From: Pseudomonas sp. RIT409
GTDB taxonomy: Bacteria; Pseudomonadota; Gammaproteobacteria; Pseudomonadales; Pseudomonadaceae
NCBI RefSeq assembly: GCF_003052515.2
Contig: NZ_QARE02000002.1
Span: 186,001 to 250,000, forward strand
Length of the DNA stretch: 64,000 nt
Reading direction: 5' to 3'
Made by a program: the position numbers and the translations under genes. Shown here in pieces: positions 1 through 8,810 of this stretch (positions are counted from its first letter, which is position 1; the number at the start of each line of letters is the position of its first letter). The notes under the pieces were generated by a model. It had not been told where the DNA came from and searched no databases. It saw only the letters and a program-made list of their open reading frames with translations.

Positions 1-1281
1 GGCATCGGCATCATCGCCTTGTTATCGGGCATCGCGGTCAGTGGCACGGTCAGTTCGGGTGAGGTCTTTTCCACGGTCGGCAAGTTGTCGCTGTTCATGA
101 TCGTGGCCCTGGTCATCGGCATTCTGCTGGTGCCGCGCTTATTGGCCTACGTCGCGAAATTCCAGAGCAATGAAATGCTGCTGGTCACGGTGCTGGGGCT
201 GTGCTTCGGGTTCTGTCTGCTCGTGGTCAAGCTTGAGTACAGTATGGTGCTGGGCGCTTTCCTGATCGGCGCGATCATGGCCGAGTCGAGGCAGCTGGCA
301 AAGATAGAACACCTGGTCGAGCCCATTCGGGACATGTTCAGCGCCATCTTCTTTGTCGCCATCGGGCTGTTGATCGACCCGAACATTCTCGTCGAATACG
401 CCTGGCCGATTGTCGTCATTACGGTCGCCGTGGTGTTGGGCAAAATGCTGTCTTGCGGCCTCGGGGCGTTCATTGCAGGCAATGATGGCAAAACCTCGCT
501 ACGCGTCGGAATGGGGCTCTCACAGATCGGCGAATTTTCTTTCATCATCGCCGCCCTTGGGATGACGCTCCAGGTCACCAGCGATTTTCTTTACCCCGTG
601 GCAGTGGCCGTTTCAGCCATCACCACCTTGCTCACGCCCTATTTGATTCGTGCGGCCGATCCGCTTTCTCACACGTTCGGGAGGGTCGTACCCACGCGTA
701 TGGCGCGGGTGTTTGGGCTGTACGGGGAATGGCTGCGCAGCATCCAGCCTCAAGGCCAAAGCGCTTTGCTGGCCTCGATGATTCGCAAGATTCTGCTGCA
801 GGTAGGCGTCAATCTGGCATTGGTCGTGGCGATCTTCTTTTGTGGCGCATATTTCGCTGAGCGCATAGGCGACTATTTCAGCGAGTGGGTGACGGACCCC
901 GGCCAACAGAAAGCCTGGATCTGGGGCGCCTCGCTTCTATTGTCGCTGCCTTTCCTGATCGCGGCGTATCGCAAGCTCAAGGCCTTGTCGATGCTACTGG
1001 CCGAGATGAGCGTGAAGCCGGAAATGGCCGGACGTCACACAGAGCGTGTCCGGCGGGTGATCGCCGAAGTGATCCCGCTGCTGTCGCTGATGGTGATTTT
1101 CCTGTTGATCGCCTTGCTGTCGGCGAGCATGTTGCCGACGAGCGAATGGCTGTTGTTGATCGTGGGCGTGGCGGGCGTAGTGGCGGCGGTGCTATGGCGC
1201 TGGTTCATTCGCGTGCACACGCGGATGCAGATCGCGTTGCTGGAGACGCTGGGTAATCATCAGGAGCCTTCAGAGCACTGA
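1..1281 (+). CDS. CPA2-family cation:proton antiporter, C-terminal part
   Basis: The open frame runs from base 1, so the start lies outside the window; 426 residues are visible. They form many hydrophobic segments, consistent with the Na+/H+ exchanger fold of the CPA2 (KefB/YbaL-like) family in the inner membrane. The stretch GLSQIGEFSFIIAALG near visible residue 172 matches the Q-x-G-E-F signature of this family. No TrkA-N/RCK nucleotide-binding domain follows: after about residue 280 there are three or four more membrane segments and a short hydrophilic tail, so this is not a KefB/KefC type with a cytosolic gate. The transported ion (K+ or Na+) cannot be read from the sequence. The family is well supported, the substrate is not. 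Confidence 0.85.
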   Translation, partial: GIGIIALLSGIAVSGTVSSGEVFSTVGKLSLFMIVALVIGILLVPRLLAYVAKFQSNEMLLVTVLGLCFGFCLLVVKLEYSMVLGAFLIGAIMAESRQLAKIEHLVEPIRDMFSAIFFVAIGLLIDPNILVEYAWPIVVITVAVVLGKMLSCGLGAFIAGNDGKTSLRVGMGLSQIGEFSFIIAALGMTLQVTSDFLYPVAVAVSAITTLLTPYLIRAADPLSHTFGRVVPTRMARVFGLYGEWLRSIQPQGQSALLASMIRKILLQVGVNLALVVAIFFCGAYFAERIGDYFSEWVTDPGQQKAWIWGASLLLSLPFLIAAYRKLKALSMLLAEMSVKPEMAGRHTERVRRVIAEVIPLLSLMVIFLLIALLSASMLPTSEWLLLIVGVAGVVAAVLWRWFIRVHTRMQIALLETLGNHQEPSEH

Positions 1282-1319
1282 GCCGCTGAAGGCTGCTGGT
1301 TGGCATGCGTAGATTCGGC

Positions 1320-1727
1320 TCAGCTTTCCAGCCAGACGTCTCGTGCCCAGTGCCAGACCGACTCCCAGCTTTCTTCAGTGACAAGCTCCTCGTCGCCCGA
1401 CCAGAGCACGACGGTGCCGTCTTCCTCGACACAGTAGTAATCCTCACCGTCCTGACAGATCGGGATCAGGTCGCGTGGAACACCGGCGTCCCATGCGTTG
1501 GCCGCCACTTCCGGAAGATAAGTGTGCGAACCGGGATCGGTAACGGTCACAGGCTCCAGGCTGCCGTACACCACGTCACTGACATTCAGCAGGAATTCCT
1601 TGAAGACGAAAGGAATGTTGATGAACAGCTCTTCTTCGATTTCGACAAGCTGATCTTCGTCCGGCAGCTCAAGCGGGACGGGGACCGGCTCATTGGCTTC
1701 ACGGAGTTGTTCGATAACTTCTTCCAC
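1320..1727 (-). CDS. SMI1/KNR4 (SUKH-like) domain protein
   Basis: A 135-residue acidic, soluble protein without a signal peptide. The pattern of an LP-x-D-x-x-L helix near residue 20, a central F-K-E-F-L-L-N-V-S-D stretch and a C-terminal tryptophan-rich segment resembles the SMI1/KNR4 superfamily. Members of that superfamily include immunity proteins of contact-dependent toxins as well as housekeeping proteins of unknown role. No toxin gene lies next to it, so an immunity function is not indicated here. It lies downstream of the Tim44-domain gene on the same strand, separated by an intrinsic terminator at 1808-1834, so it is probably transcribed separately. The family assignment is by sequence pattern only. 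Confidence 0.65.
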   Translation of the reverse strand: MEEVIEQLREANEPVPVPLELPDEDQLVEIEEELFINIPFVFKEFLLNVSDVVYGSLEPVTVTDPGSHTYLPEVAANAWDAGVPRDLIPICQDGEDYYCVEEDGTVVLWSGDEELVTEESWESVWHWARDVWLES

Positions 1728-1807
1728 GACGTGGACCCTCTAACGATATGCGCGGTTTATACAGTAGCTTAAAGCCGACACCAAATTAACTGCGGCCCCT
1801 GAAAAAC

Positions 1808-1834
1808 AAAACCCCGATCGCAGTCGGGGTTTTG
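1808..1834 (-). terminator. Intrinsic terminator of the Tim44-domain gene
   Basis: ACCCCGA and TCGGGGT form a 7-bp stem around the loop TCGCAG. Read on the minus strand it is followed by TTTTGTTTTT. It lies 24 bases past the stop codon at 1858. Confidence 0.8.
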
Positions 1835-1857
1835 GATTAGCGAAGCCTGGAAGAGTT

Positions 1858-2709
1858 TCAGCCGTTCTGGCGGATACCCGCTACGAGCCAAGGCTGGTTC
1901 TCGCCCGGGGCGCGCTCCATGTTCCAGCTTTCGCTGAACACTTCGCCCTGATCAAAGCGCGAGGTCTTCGCCACGCCATTGAATGTCAGCGTTGCGATGG
2001 TCTTGTCAGCGCGGTCGTCGACACCTTCCAGTTGTACGGTCAGGTTGTCGATGTACGTCGATTGGAAGGCGTCACCCAGGTCGGCACGTTCCTTTTTGAG
2101 GAACTGCAGCATTTGCGGGGTCACGAATTCAGCAATCTTGTCCATTTCGTTCGCGTCCCAGTGTTGTTGCAGGGACTGGAAGTGCGTACGTGCGGCTTCG
2201 ACGAAGCGCTCCTCGTTGAACCAGGCCGGTGCGTTGATCACCGGACGTGGCGCGGCGGCGCTCGAACCACCGAACATCGAGTGGTTGTTCTGCGCAGGCT
2301 GTTCCACGGTTTCACGTTGGTACGGCGCGCCAGCCGGAGCCATGTGCGGCTGCTGCTTGCGACGACGGGCTGCGATGAAGCGGAAGATGACGAAGGCGAT
2401 GATCGCCATGATCAGGATGTCGAAGAACTGCATGCCCTGGAAACCGCCACCCATGAACATGGAGGCCAGCAGGCCACCGGCGGCGATACCGGCCAGCGGG
2501 CCCAGCCACTTGGAAGCACCGCCTGCGGCGGGCGCAGGACGTCCGGCGGCGTTAGGAGCAGCGGCAGGGGCAGAAGGGGCAGTCTGACGCGCCTGGTGAG
2601 TCGGCGCCGAGCCCATGCTCTTGCCGCCACCAAAACGCGCGGCGTTGGCGTCCAGACTCATGGTGAGTCCGATGACCAGCGCCAGGGCGATGCTAAGAAA
2701 ACGTTGCAT
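1858..2709 (-). CDS. Tim44-domain membrane protein
   Basis: This protein has 283 residues when started at the ATG at 2709, which directly precedes a typical signal sequence (MQRFLSIALALVIGL, then Ala-Asn-Ala-Ala); the frame stays open upstream but without a signal-like start. After the signal come an Ala/Pro-rich low-complexity stretch (about residues 35-85), glycine-rich hydrophobic segments and one clear membrane helix (ILIMAIIAFVIFRFIAA, about residues 112-128). The C-terminal 140 residues match the Tim44-like fold (KIAEFVTPQMLQFL and later strands). In mitochondria Tim44 tethers the import motor; bacterial homologues are uncharacterised membrane proteins. Its role is unknown and the neighbours give no clue. 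Confidence 0.8.
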   Translation of the reverse strand: MQRFLSIALALVIGLTMSLDANAARFGGGKSMGSAPTHQARQTAPSAPAAAPNAAGRPAPAAGGASKWLGPLAGIAAGGLLASMFMGGGFQGMQFFDILIMAIIAFVIFRFIAARRRKQQPHMAPAGAPYQRETVEQPAQNNHSMFGGSSAAAPRPVINAPAWFNEERFVEAARTHFQSLQQHWDANEMDKIAEFVTPQMLQFLKKERADLGDAFQSTYIDNLTVQLEGVDDRADKTIATLTFNGVAKTSRFDQGEVFSESWNMERAPGENQPWLVAGIRQNG

Positions 2710-2914
2710 AGTGGGAATTCCCGTTTGTGGATTGCACGCGCGCCATATTGAACAGGACGACTGTGTCTGACCAGCGGCCAAATGTTTCTGGCTTTTGCGT
2801 GGATCTCAATAGCGCCTATAAGACTTGGGTTGTAGGGCTACGGAGAAAGTTCTGTAGGAAAGATGGGGGCCATGCGTAGGAATGCAAGCGTAGGTGTGTC
2901 GACCAGTGTGGTAA

Positions 2915-2987
2915 CGCGCTTGCCCGCGATTGCTATTTGCCTGACACGTCGTTGCATACAGACACACCACAATCCCGCGCAAGCGCG
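2915..2987. repeat. REP-like inverted repeat
   Basis: The arm at 2915-2932 (CGCGCTTGCCCGCGATTG) is an imperfect inverted copy of 2970-2987. It occupies the 301-base gap between the Tim44-domain gene start and the uvrD stop, and nothing else recognisable is seen there. The core GCGCTTGCCCGCGAT also appears in the repeats near 35786 and 57946, typical of extragenic palindromes in the P. fluorescens and P. syringae groups. Confidence 0.7.
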
Positions 2988-3010
2988 CTTCTACGAAGCC
3001 ACGCCGAGCG

Positions 3011-5197
3011 TCAAACCGGCTCCAGCTTCGCGTAACCCAGCATCAGCCACTTGCTGCCTTCGGAAAAATTCACCTGAACGCGCGCCTGTGCACCGGAACC
3101 CTCGAAATTCAGAATCACGCCCTCGCCGAAAACAGCGTGCTGCACCCGCTGGCCCAAGGAGAACTGGCTTTGCGGTATGCCTTCGCCATCGAACAGTCGG
3201 CTCGGTGCCATGGTCTTCGAGCCACCGAAAGGGCGCGACACACTGTTGGACAAACGCACTTCCTGAATCAGGTTCGGTGGAACCTCGCGTACGAAACGCG
3301 ACACCTTGTTATAGGTTTCGCTTCCGTATAGACGCCGGGTTTCGGCATAGGTCAGCACCAGGTGCTGCATCGCGCGGGTGATGCCCACATAAGCCAGACG
3401 GCGTTCCTCTTCCAGACGGCCCGGTTCTTCCAGACTCATCTTGTGCGGGAACAACCCTTCCTCCATGCCGACGAGAAACACGTAAGGGAACTCAAGCCCC
3501 TTGGCGCTGTGCAATGTCATCAGTTGGATGCTGTCTTCGTGCTCGTCGGCCTGAGTGTCCCCCGCCTCCAGGGAAGCATGCCCCAAGAAAGCGGCCAGCG
3601 GGGTCAAGTCTTCCTCGCTTTCGCTGTTTTCAAAAGCACGGGCCGCGCTGACCAGTTCTTCAAGGTTTTCCACCCGGGCCTGGCCTTTCTCGCCTTTCTC
3701 TTCTTGGTGGTATGTGATCAAGCCGGACTGTTCGATCACCGTCTGGGTCATCAGGTGCAGCGGCATGTCCATGACCTTGGCCGAAAGGTTCTCGATCAGT
3801 TCGATGAACGCGCCCAGCGCACTGGCTGCCCGGCCGGTCAGACCTTTATTGGCGATCAACAGCCGCATGGACTCCCACATGGACACATCGGCATGACGCG
3901 CATGTTCGCGGATGGCCTCGACGGTTTTTTCGCCGATGCCGCGTGGCGGGACGTTGATCACCCGCTCCAGCGCGGAGTCGTTACCCCGGCCGTCAAGCAG
4001 GCGAAGGTAGGCCATGGCGTTCTTGATCTCGGCGCGCTCGAAGAAGCGCTGGCCACCGTAGATACGATAGGGAATACGCTCGCGCAGCAAGGCTTCTTCA
4101 AGCACCCGGGACTGGGCGTTGGAGCGATAGAGAATGGCGATGTCGCTGCGCGACAGCCCGTTGCGGATCGCACTTTCGATGGTTTCGACCACGTAGCGCG
4201 CTTCGTCCTGTTCGTTGAACGCCGCGTACAGGCTGATCAGTTCGCCATCGCCCACGTCCGTCCACAGCTCTTTGCCCAGGCGCCCGCTGTTATTGACGAT
4301 CAGCCCATTGGCGGCCTTCAGGATGCTGGCGGTGGAGCGATAGTTCTGCTCCAGGCGGATGACTTCGGTGTCCGGGAAATCATCGGAATACTGATGGATG
4401 TTTTCGATCTTTGCCCCACGCCAGCCGTAGATGGACTGATCGTCGTCACCGACGACCATCAGGCTGTCGCCGCCCTTGGCCAGCAGACGCAACCAGGCGT
4501 ACTGCACGGCGTTGGTGTCCTGGAATTCGTCCACAAGCACGTGACGGAAGCGGCGTTGATAGTGATCCAACAGGCCTGGATTGTCGCGCCACAGGTCCAA
4601 TGCCCGGAGCAGCAGTTCCGAAAAGTCGATGACGCTGGCCCGCTGGCAGGCCGCCTCATAGTTCTCGTAGATTGCCTTCATGGTGCTCAGGAACAGGTCG
4701 CCGGACGCTTGAATGTGCTTGGGCCGCAAGCCTTCGTCTTTCTGACCGTTGATGAACCACTGCGCCTGACGCGCGGGCCACTTCTGCTCGTCCAGCCCCA
4801 TTTCGCGGATCACGCGTTTGACCAGCCGTTGCTGATCATCGCTGTCGAGGATCTGAAAGTTCTGGTTCAGCCCCGCTTCCTGCCAGTGCGCGCGCAGCAA
4901 GCGGTGCGCCAGCCCGTGGAACGTGCCCACCCACATACCCGCCGGGTTGATGCCCATCAACTGCTCGATCCGATGGCGCATTTCGGCCGCGGCCTTGTTG
5001 GTGAACGTCACCGACAGGATCGAATGCGGCGAAGCGTTCTCCACCTGGATCAGCCAGGCGATGCGGTGCACGAGCACGCGGGTTTTGCCGGAGCCAGCGC
5101 CAGCAAGGACCAACTGACGCCCTACCGAAGCGGCGACCGCCTGGCGTTGGGCATCGTTGAGGGAGTTGAGCAGAAGGGAGAGGTCGTCGTTATGCAT
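3011..5197 (-). CDS. uvrD: DNA helicase II UvrD
   Basis: A 728-residue superfamily 1A 3'-5' helicase acting in nucleotide excision repair and methyl-directed mismatch repair in the cytoplasm. Visible motifs in order: Q-motif and Walker A (GAGSGKT, residues 33-39), motif Ia (TFTNKAAAEM), Walker B (VDEFQDTN, about 222), motif III (GDDDQSIYGWRGA), motif IV (EQNYRST), motif V (TLHSAKGLEF) and motif VI (YVGITRA). The C-terminal 50 residues (GQRVQHAVFGEGVILNFEG) match the Tudor-like tail of UvrD that binds RNA polymerase and UvrB. The length fits the family (E. coli UvrD is 720). The frame starts at the ATG next to the typical MHNDDLSLLLNSLNDAQRQA. Identification is secure; Rep and PcrA are less likely because of the tail. 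Confidence 0.97.
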   Translation of the reverse strand: MHNDDLSLLLNSLNDAQRQAVAASVGRQLVLAGAGSGKTRVLVHRIAWLIQVENASPHSILSVTFTNKAAAEMRHRIEQLMGINPAGMWVGTFHGLAHRLLRAHWQEAGLNQNFQILDSDDQQRLVKRVIREMGLDEQKWPARQAQWFINGQKDEGLRPKHIQASGDLFLSTMKAIYENYEAACQRASVIDFSELLLRALDLWRDNPGLLDHYQRRFRHVLVDEFQDTNAVQYAWLRLLAKGGDSLMVVGDDDQSIYGWRGAKIENIHQYSDDFPDTEVIRLEQNYRSTASILKAANGLIVNNSGRLGKELWTDVGDGELISLYAAFNEQDEARYVVETIESAIRNGLSRSDIAILYRSNAQSRVLEEALLRERIPYRIYGGQRFFERAEIKNAMAYLRLLDGRGNDSALERVINVPPRGIGEKTVEAIREHARHADVSMWESMRLLIANKGLTGRAASALGAFIELIENLSAKVMDMPLHLMTQTVIEQSGLITYHQEEKGEKGQARVENLEELVSAARAFENSESEEDLTPLAAFLGHASLEAGDTQADEHEDSIQLMTLHSAKGLEFPYVFLVGMEEGLFPHKMSLEEPGRLEEERRLAYVGITRAMQHLVLTYAETRRLYGSETYNKVSRFVREVPPNLIQEVRLSNSVSRPFGGSKTMAPSRLFDGEGIPQSQFSLGQRVQHAVFGEGVILNFEGSGAQARVQVNFSEGSKWLMLGYAKLEPV

Positions 5198-5420
5198 CGG
5201 CGCATTCTAGGGTGCGGGAGGAGAGCGGGCAAACCCTAACGCTGGCCGGTCGTTAAATCGCCCGCCACCTTCCGTTCCCACGGGCGAAGGCGGCGACCTG
5301 CGCCTGTACCCGCGCTCGTCGGCCGACCGTTCACGCATTTTATTGTGCTGACTGTTTGGTCTGGTCAGCCGCTTGTGTATGCTCCGCTGACGTTCAAGGC
5401 CGCTAATTATAAGAATCGCC

Positions 5421-7460
5421 ATGACTACCCGCCCAGCAGCCCCGGCCGACGCCGTGGCGACACCTTCTGTCATTCGCAAGCGTTACGCCACTCAGCTTGC
5501 GGCCGCACGCATCCGTCTTCTCTATCAAGGCTCGATGCTGCCAACCCTGTTCATGTTCATCAATGGTTTGCTGTGTGCCTGGTTGCTCTGGAGCCCGGAG
5601 CGCTATGTGCTGGTCGGCATCTGGGTAGGCTGGCTGTCTGCACTGGTGTGCCTGCGCATTCTTCAGGTGGCAGCCTTTCGCGCCGCCTCGTCAGACCGGC
5701 AGGCCGATCCGGTCTGGAAACGTACGTTTCTGGCGGGAGCCTGTGTGAGCGGTCTGACGCTGTCCACCGCGGCGCTGGTGCTCGTGCCGACGGAAAGCTT
5801 CGTGCAACAGGCGTGGGTGTTCGGCCTTATCGGTGCCGCGACCCTCTCGGCAAGCGTGGCTTACGCTGCGAGCATTCCGGCATTTCTGACCTTCGCCGTG
5901 CCTTGCCTGTTGCCGCCTGTGGTTTACCTGTTCTGGAGCGGCGACATTCGCTTGCGAGGCTGGGGCTGGCTGGGGTTGATCCTTCTCTTGGCGCTGATCG
6001 TCGTCGCGGCGCAGGTCAACCGAGTGATTCAGCGCGGCTTGATGCGGCGTTTCCAGAATCTGGCCCTGATCGAACACTTGCAGCAAGCGCAAGCCAACAG
6101 CGAAGCGCTCAATCGAGAGCTTGCCCGGCAATTCGAAGAGCGCACGCGCTACCTCTCCCATTACGACGCGCTCACCGGTCTGGCGAATCGGGCACTGTTC
6201 AACGAGCGTCTGCGCGAGGCGAACCAGCGTGTGCGTCAGGGTGGGCGTTCGCTGGCGCTGCTGCACATCAATCTGGACCGCTTCACCTTGCTCAATGACA
6301 GCCTGGGTCACGACATCGCCGATCAGTTGCTGCGCCAAGTGGGACGGCGCTTGAGTGCAGCATTGGCGGAGGCGGACACCATCGCACGGTTGTCTGGCGA
6401 CGAATTCGCGATTTTGCTGGATGCCCAGGGCAACCTGACGACGCTTGCCCGGATCACCACGCGTTTGCTGGCCAAACTGCGCTCACCCCTGTCGGTGGCC
6501 GGGCACGAGTTAGTAGTCAGTGCATCGATCGGCATCGCGCTGTTCCCAGATACTGCACGCGACGTTTCGACGCTGGTCACTCAAGCCAACATGGCGATGC
6601 AACATGCCAAGCATTTGGGAGGCAACAATTTCCAGTTTTATACCGAGCGTCTGCAGGCTCGGACATTGGAGACATTGCAGCTGGAAATCCAGTTGCGGCG
6701 TGCCATCGAGGAAGGGCAGCTCACGGTGTATTACCAACCCAAGCTCGATCTGGCATCTGGGCGGCTGAATTCTGCCGAAGCGCTGGTCCGCTGGCACCAT
6801 CCGGTGCATGGCATGGTCCCTCCCGGGGATTTCATCGGCTTGGCTGAAGAGTCTGGTCTGATCAGTGATATCGGCGAATTCGTCTTGCGGCGTGCTTGTC
6901 GACAGGCCCGAGAATGGCAGCGCTTTGGGTGGGTGCCGATCCGAGTCTCGGTCAATGTGTCCGTGCACCAATTGAGGCAAGGCAAACTGGTCACCCTGGT
7001 TCGTCAGGTGCTCGACGAAACCGGTCTGATGCCTGAATACCTGGAGCTCGAACTGACAGAAAGTCAGTTGCTCGACAGTGTCGAGCACATTATCAGTACG
7101 TTCCGCCAACTGCGGGAGCTGGGGGTGAAGCTGACCATTGACGATTTTGGTACGGGCTATTCATCTCTGAGCTACCTGAAGCGCTTTCCGGTGGATTACG
7201 TGAAGATCGATCAGGCATTCATTCGCGGCCTCGGTGAAGGTTCCGAGGATGCTGCGATCACCCGTGCCATCATCGCCATGGCCCACAGTCTTGACCTGAA
7301 GGTGGTTGCCGAAGGGGTCGAGAACGCAGGGCAACTGGATTTCCTGAAAGCCCATGGTTGCGATGAAGTGCAGGGGTACTTGATCAGTCGGCCACTCGAG
7401 ACAGCCGCGATGGGTGAAGTCTTGCGTGGTTCTTCGTCGGTTGCCTGGAGTCACGTATGA
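5421..7460 (+). CDS. Membrane GGDEF-EAL protein (cyclic di-GMP turnover)
   Basis: A 679-residue protein of three parts. The N-terminal 200 residues hold five or six membrane helices without a recognisable sensor family. A GGDEF domain follows (about 245-400), whose signature is SGDEF near residue 325. The arginine of the RxxD inhibitory site is missing (AEAD at that place). Last comes an EAL domain (about 415-670) with the EAL motif near 450, ELTES, the DDFGTGYSSL loop and AEGVE, so the key metal ligands and catalytic loop of c-di-GMP phosphodiesterases are present. It probably degrades c-di-GMP; whether the cyclase half is active is open, since SGDEF variants can be either. It is divergent from uvrD and monocistronic. 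Confidence 0.92.
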   Translation: MTTRPAAPADAVATPSVIRKRYATQLAAARIRLLYQGSMLPTLFMFINGLLCAWLLWSPERYVLVGIWVGWLSALVCLRILQVAAFRAASSDRQADPVWKRTFLAGACVSGLTLSTAALVLVPTESFVQQAWVFGLIGAATLSASVAYAASIPAFLTFAVPCLLPPVVYLFWSGDIRLRGWGWLGLILLLALIVVAAQVNRVIQRGLMRRFQNLALIEHLQQAQANSEALNRELARQFEERTRYLSHYDALTGLANRALFNERLREANQRVRQGGRSLALLHINLDRFTLLNDSLGHDIADQLLRQVGRRLSAALAEADTIARLSGDEFAILLDAQGNLTTLARITTRLLAKLRSPLSVAGHELVVSASIGIALFPDTARDVSTLVTQANMAMQHAKHLGGNNFQFYTERLQARTLETLQLEIQLRRAIEEGQLTVYYQPKLDLASGRLNSAEALVRWHHPVHGMVPPGDFIGLAEESGLISDIGEFVLRRACRQAREWQRFGWVPIRVSVNVSVHQLRQGKLVTLVRQVLDETGLMPEYLELELTESQLLDSVEHIISTFRQLRELGVKLTIDDFGTGYSSLSYLKRFPVDYVKIDQAFIRGLGEGSEDAAITRAIIAMAHSLDLKVVAEGVENAGQLDFLKAHGCDEVQGYLISRPLETAAMGEVLRGSSSVAWSHV

Positions 7461-7546
7461 AAAGTCCTACACTAACCGGCGAACTGTCTGCTCCTGCCAA
7501 TCAGTTGCGAACTCCAAGCTCGTTTAGCTGTGCGGTTTGCAGGTCA

Positions 7547-7561
7547 TGTAGTATAACTACA
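7547..7561. promoter_or_regulatory. Palindrome likely bound by the RpiR-type regulator
   Basis: TGTAGTATAACTACA is a perfect inverted repeat (TGTAGT and ACTACA around ATA), 44 bases before the regulator's start. RpiR/HexR proteins bind sites of the kind TTGT-N7/8-ACAA, which this resembles. Autoregulation is an inference. Confidence 0.55.
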
Positions 7562-7605
7562 AGAAAGCTACAGCCCGGCCCATCATCCTCAATGAGTCCT
7601 GCCCT

Positions 7606-8472
7606 TTGAATCTGTTGCAGCACATTGCCCAGTCCCGCCATCTCTTGCGTAAGTCAGAGCTCAAGGTAGCCGACCATGTGCTGCTTGACCCTGCGGCTGT
7701 CATGCACAGTTCCATGGCCGATCTGGCCCACAGTGTCGGCATCAGCGAGCCGACCATCGTGCGCTTCTGTCGCGCCATCGGGTGCACGGGCTTTCAGGAC
7801 CTGAAGCTCAAGCTTGCCCAAAGCCTCGCCGCAGGGGCCAGTTTCGGGCAGTTCGCGATTCATGAGGATGATTCGGTCGCGGACTACAGCCTGAAAATTT
7901 TCGATACCACGCTGCATACGCTGATGGAGGTTCGGGAAAAGCTCGACCCTCATGCACTGCAAGCCGCAGTGACAGTGATGGCTGCCGCGCAGCGTGTCGA
8001 GTTCTACGGATTCGGCGCATCCGGCGCGGTCGCGGCGGATGCGCAGCACAAATTTTTCAGGCTGTTGCTGACGGCGGCGTCCTACTCCGATCCGCACATG
8101 CAAGCGATGTCCGCAGTCACCCTCAAACCGTCGGACGTCGCGGTGTGTATCTCTCAGTCCGGGCGCTCGAAGGACCTGCTGATCACCGCCAACCTGGTTC
8201 GCGAAAGCGGCGCCAACCTGATCACGCTGTGCCCAAGTCAGACACCGTTGGCCGAGCTGTCGACCGTCAACCTGGCGATCGATGTGCACGAAGACACCGA
8301 AATCTATACGCCTCTGACCTCCCGAATCGCCCATCTGGTCGTGATCGATGTGCTGGCGATGGGGGTCGCAATGGCGCGCGGGCCGACGCTGGTCAACCAC
8401 CTGAAGAGCGTCAAGCGCAGTTTGCGCAGTCTGCGTCTGTCGCCGAAATCCATAAAGTCGGCAGAAGATTGA
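7606..8472 (+). CDS. RpiR/MurR-family (HexR-like) transcriptional regulator
   Basis: This 288-residue regulator has an N-terminal HTH_6 domain (about 1-77, with the recognition region GISEPTIVRFCRAIGCTGFQDL) and a SIS sugar-phosphate-binding domain (about 120-260, GFGASGAVAADAQHKFF and CISQSGRSKDLL). This is the architecture of HexR and relatives, which sense 2-keto-3-deoxy-6-phosphogluconate or another sugar phosphate. The start is a TTG at 7606: the family's N-terminus begins here and no ATG is in frame. The TTG overlaps the end of a five-codon frame starting at 7592. In P. aeruginosa, as I recall, the orthologous place next to pycR holds an RpiR gene (PA5438), distinct from the HexR gene of the zwf-edd region. 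The effector here is unknown. Confidence 0.85.
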   Translation: MNLLQHIAQSRHLLRKSELKVADHVLLDPAAVMHSSMADLAHSVGISEPTIVRFCRAIGCTGFQDLKLKLAQSLAAGASFGQFAIHEDDSVADYSLKIFDTTLHTLMEVREKLDPHALQAAVTVMAAAQRVEFYGFGASGAVAADAQHKFFRLLLTAASYSDPHMQAMSAVTLKPSDVAVCISQSGRSKDLLITANLVRESGANLITLCPSQTPLAELSTVNLAIDVHEDTEIYTPLTSRIAHLVVIDVLAMGVAMARGPTLVNHLKSVKRSLRSLRLSPKSIKSAED

Positions 8473-8600
8473 GCCAGCGCGCGGTGATTGAGGCCGGGCT
8501 TTGCGCTCTGCACCCTTCACCAACTTGTAATCGCCGCGCCACCTGATCGTCACGGCTGAGCGCGATGCTGTACTTCCGCACACGCAATGGGAGACAGGAT

Positions 8601-8810
8601 ATGCCTCGGCACTACGATGACTCACAGCAGCACACCAGCGCCAAAACTCGCCGTCAGCAAGAAGATCAACGACGCATGGCCTTTCGGCGTGCTATCGAGA
8701 CCCGCTTCGAAGACCGTCGCCTGAGCCTTGAATTCGATGACTACCTCGAAGCGACGGAAGGCCACTGGCGGCTCGCTAGCCTGTCCGAAGGTGCCCGTCA
8801 AAGCGTTTGA
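8601..8810 (+). CDS. PA3496-family small protein
   Basis: A 69-residue, highly charged protein starting at the ATG at 8601, eight bases after a GAGACAGGA sequence. It opens with MPRHYDDS and has a basic stretch KTRRQQEDQRRMAFRRAIE, the hallmark of the small Pseudomonas family named after PA3496 (described as putative envelope-integrity proteins; function not established). There is no signal peptide or membrane segment. Its last 35 bases overlap, on the opposite strand, the last codons of the LysR gene ending at 8776, so the two genes are convergent and share coding DNA. Confidence 0.7.
   Translation: MPRHYDDSQQHTSAKTRRQQEDQRRMAFRRAIETRFEDRRLSLEFDDYLEATEGHWRLASLSEGARQSV

Noticed and set aside
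1320..1727. Toxin-immunity pair with the SMI1/KNR4-like gene
   Set aside because: No polymorphic toxin or CDI gene is next to it; the neighbours are housekeeping genes.
3362..5239. Long plus-strand open frame of 625 codons opposite uvrD
   Set aside because: It is the mirror of a highly conserved helicase gene in high-GC DNA; its translation shows no domain and no start context.
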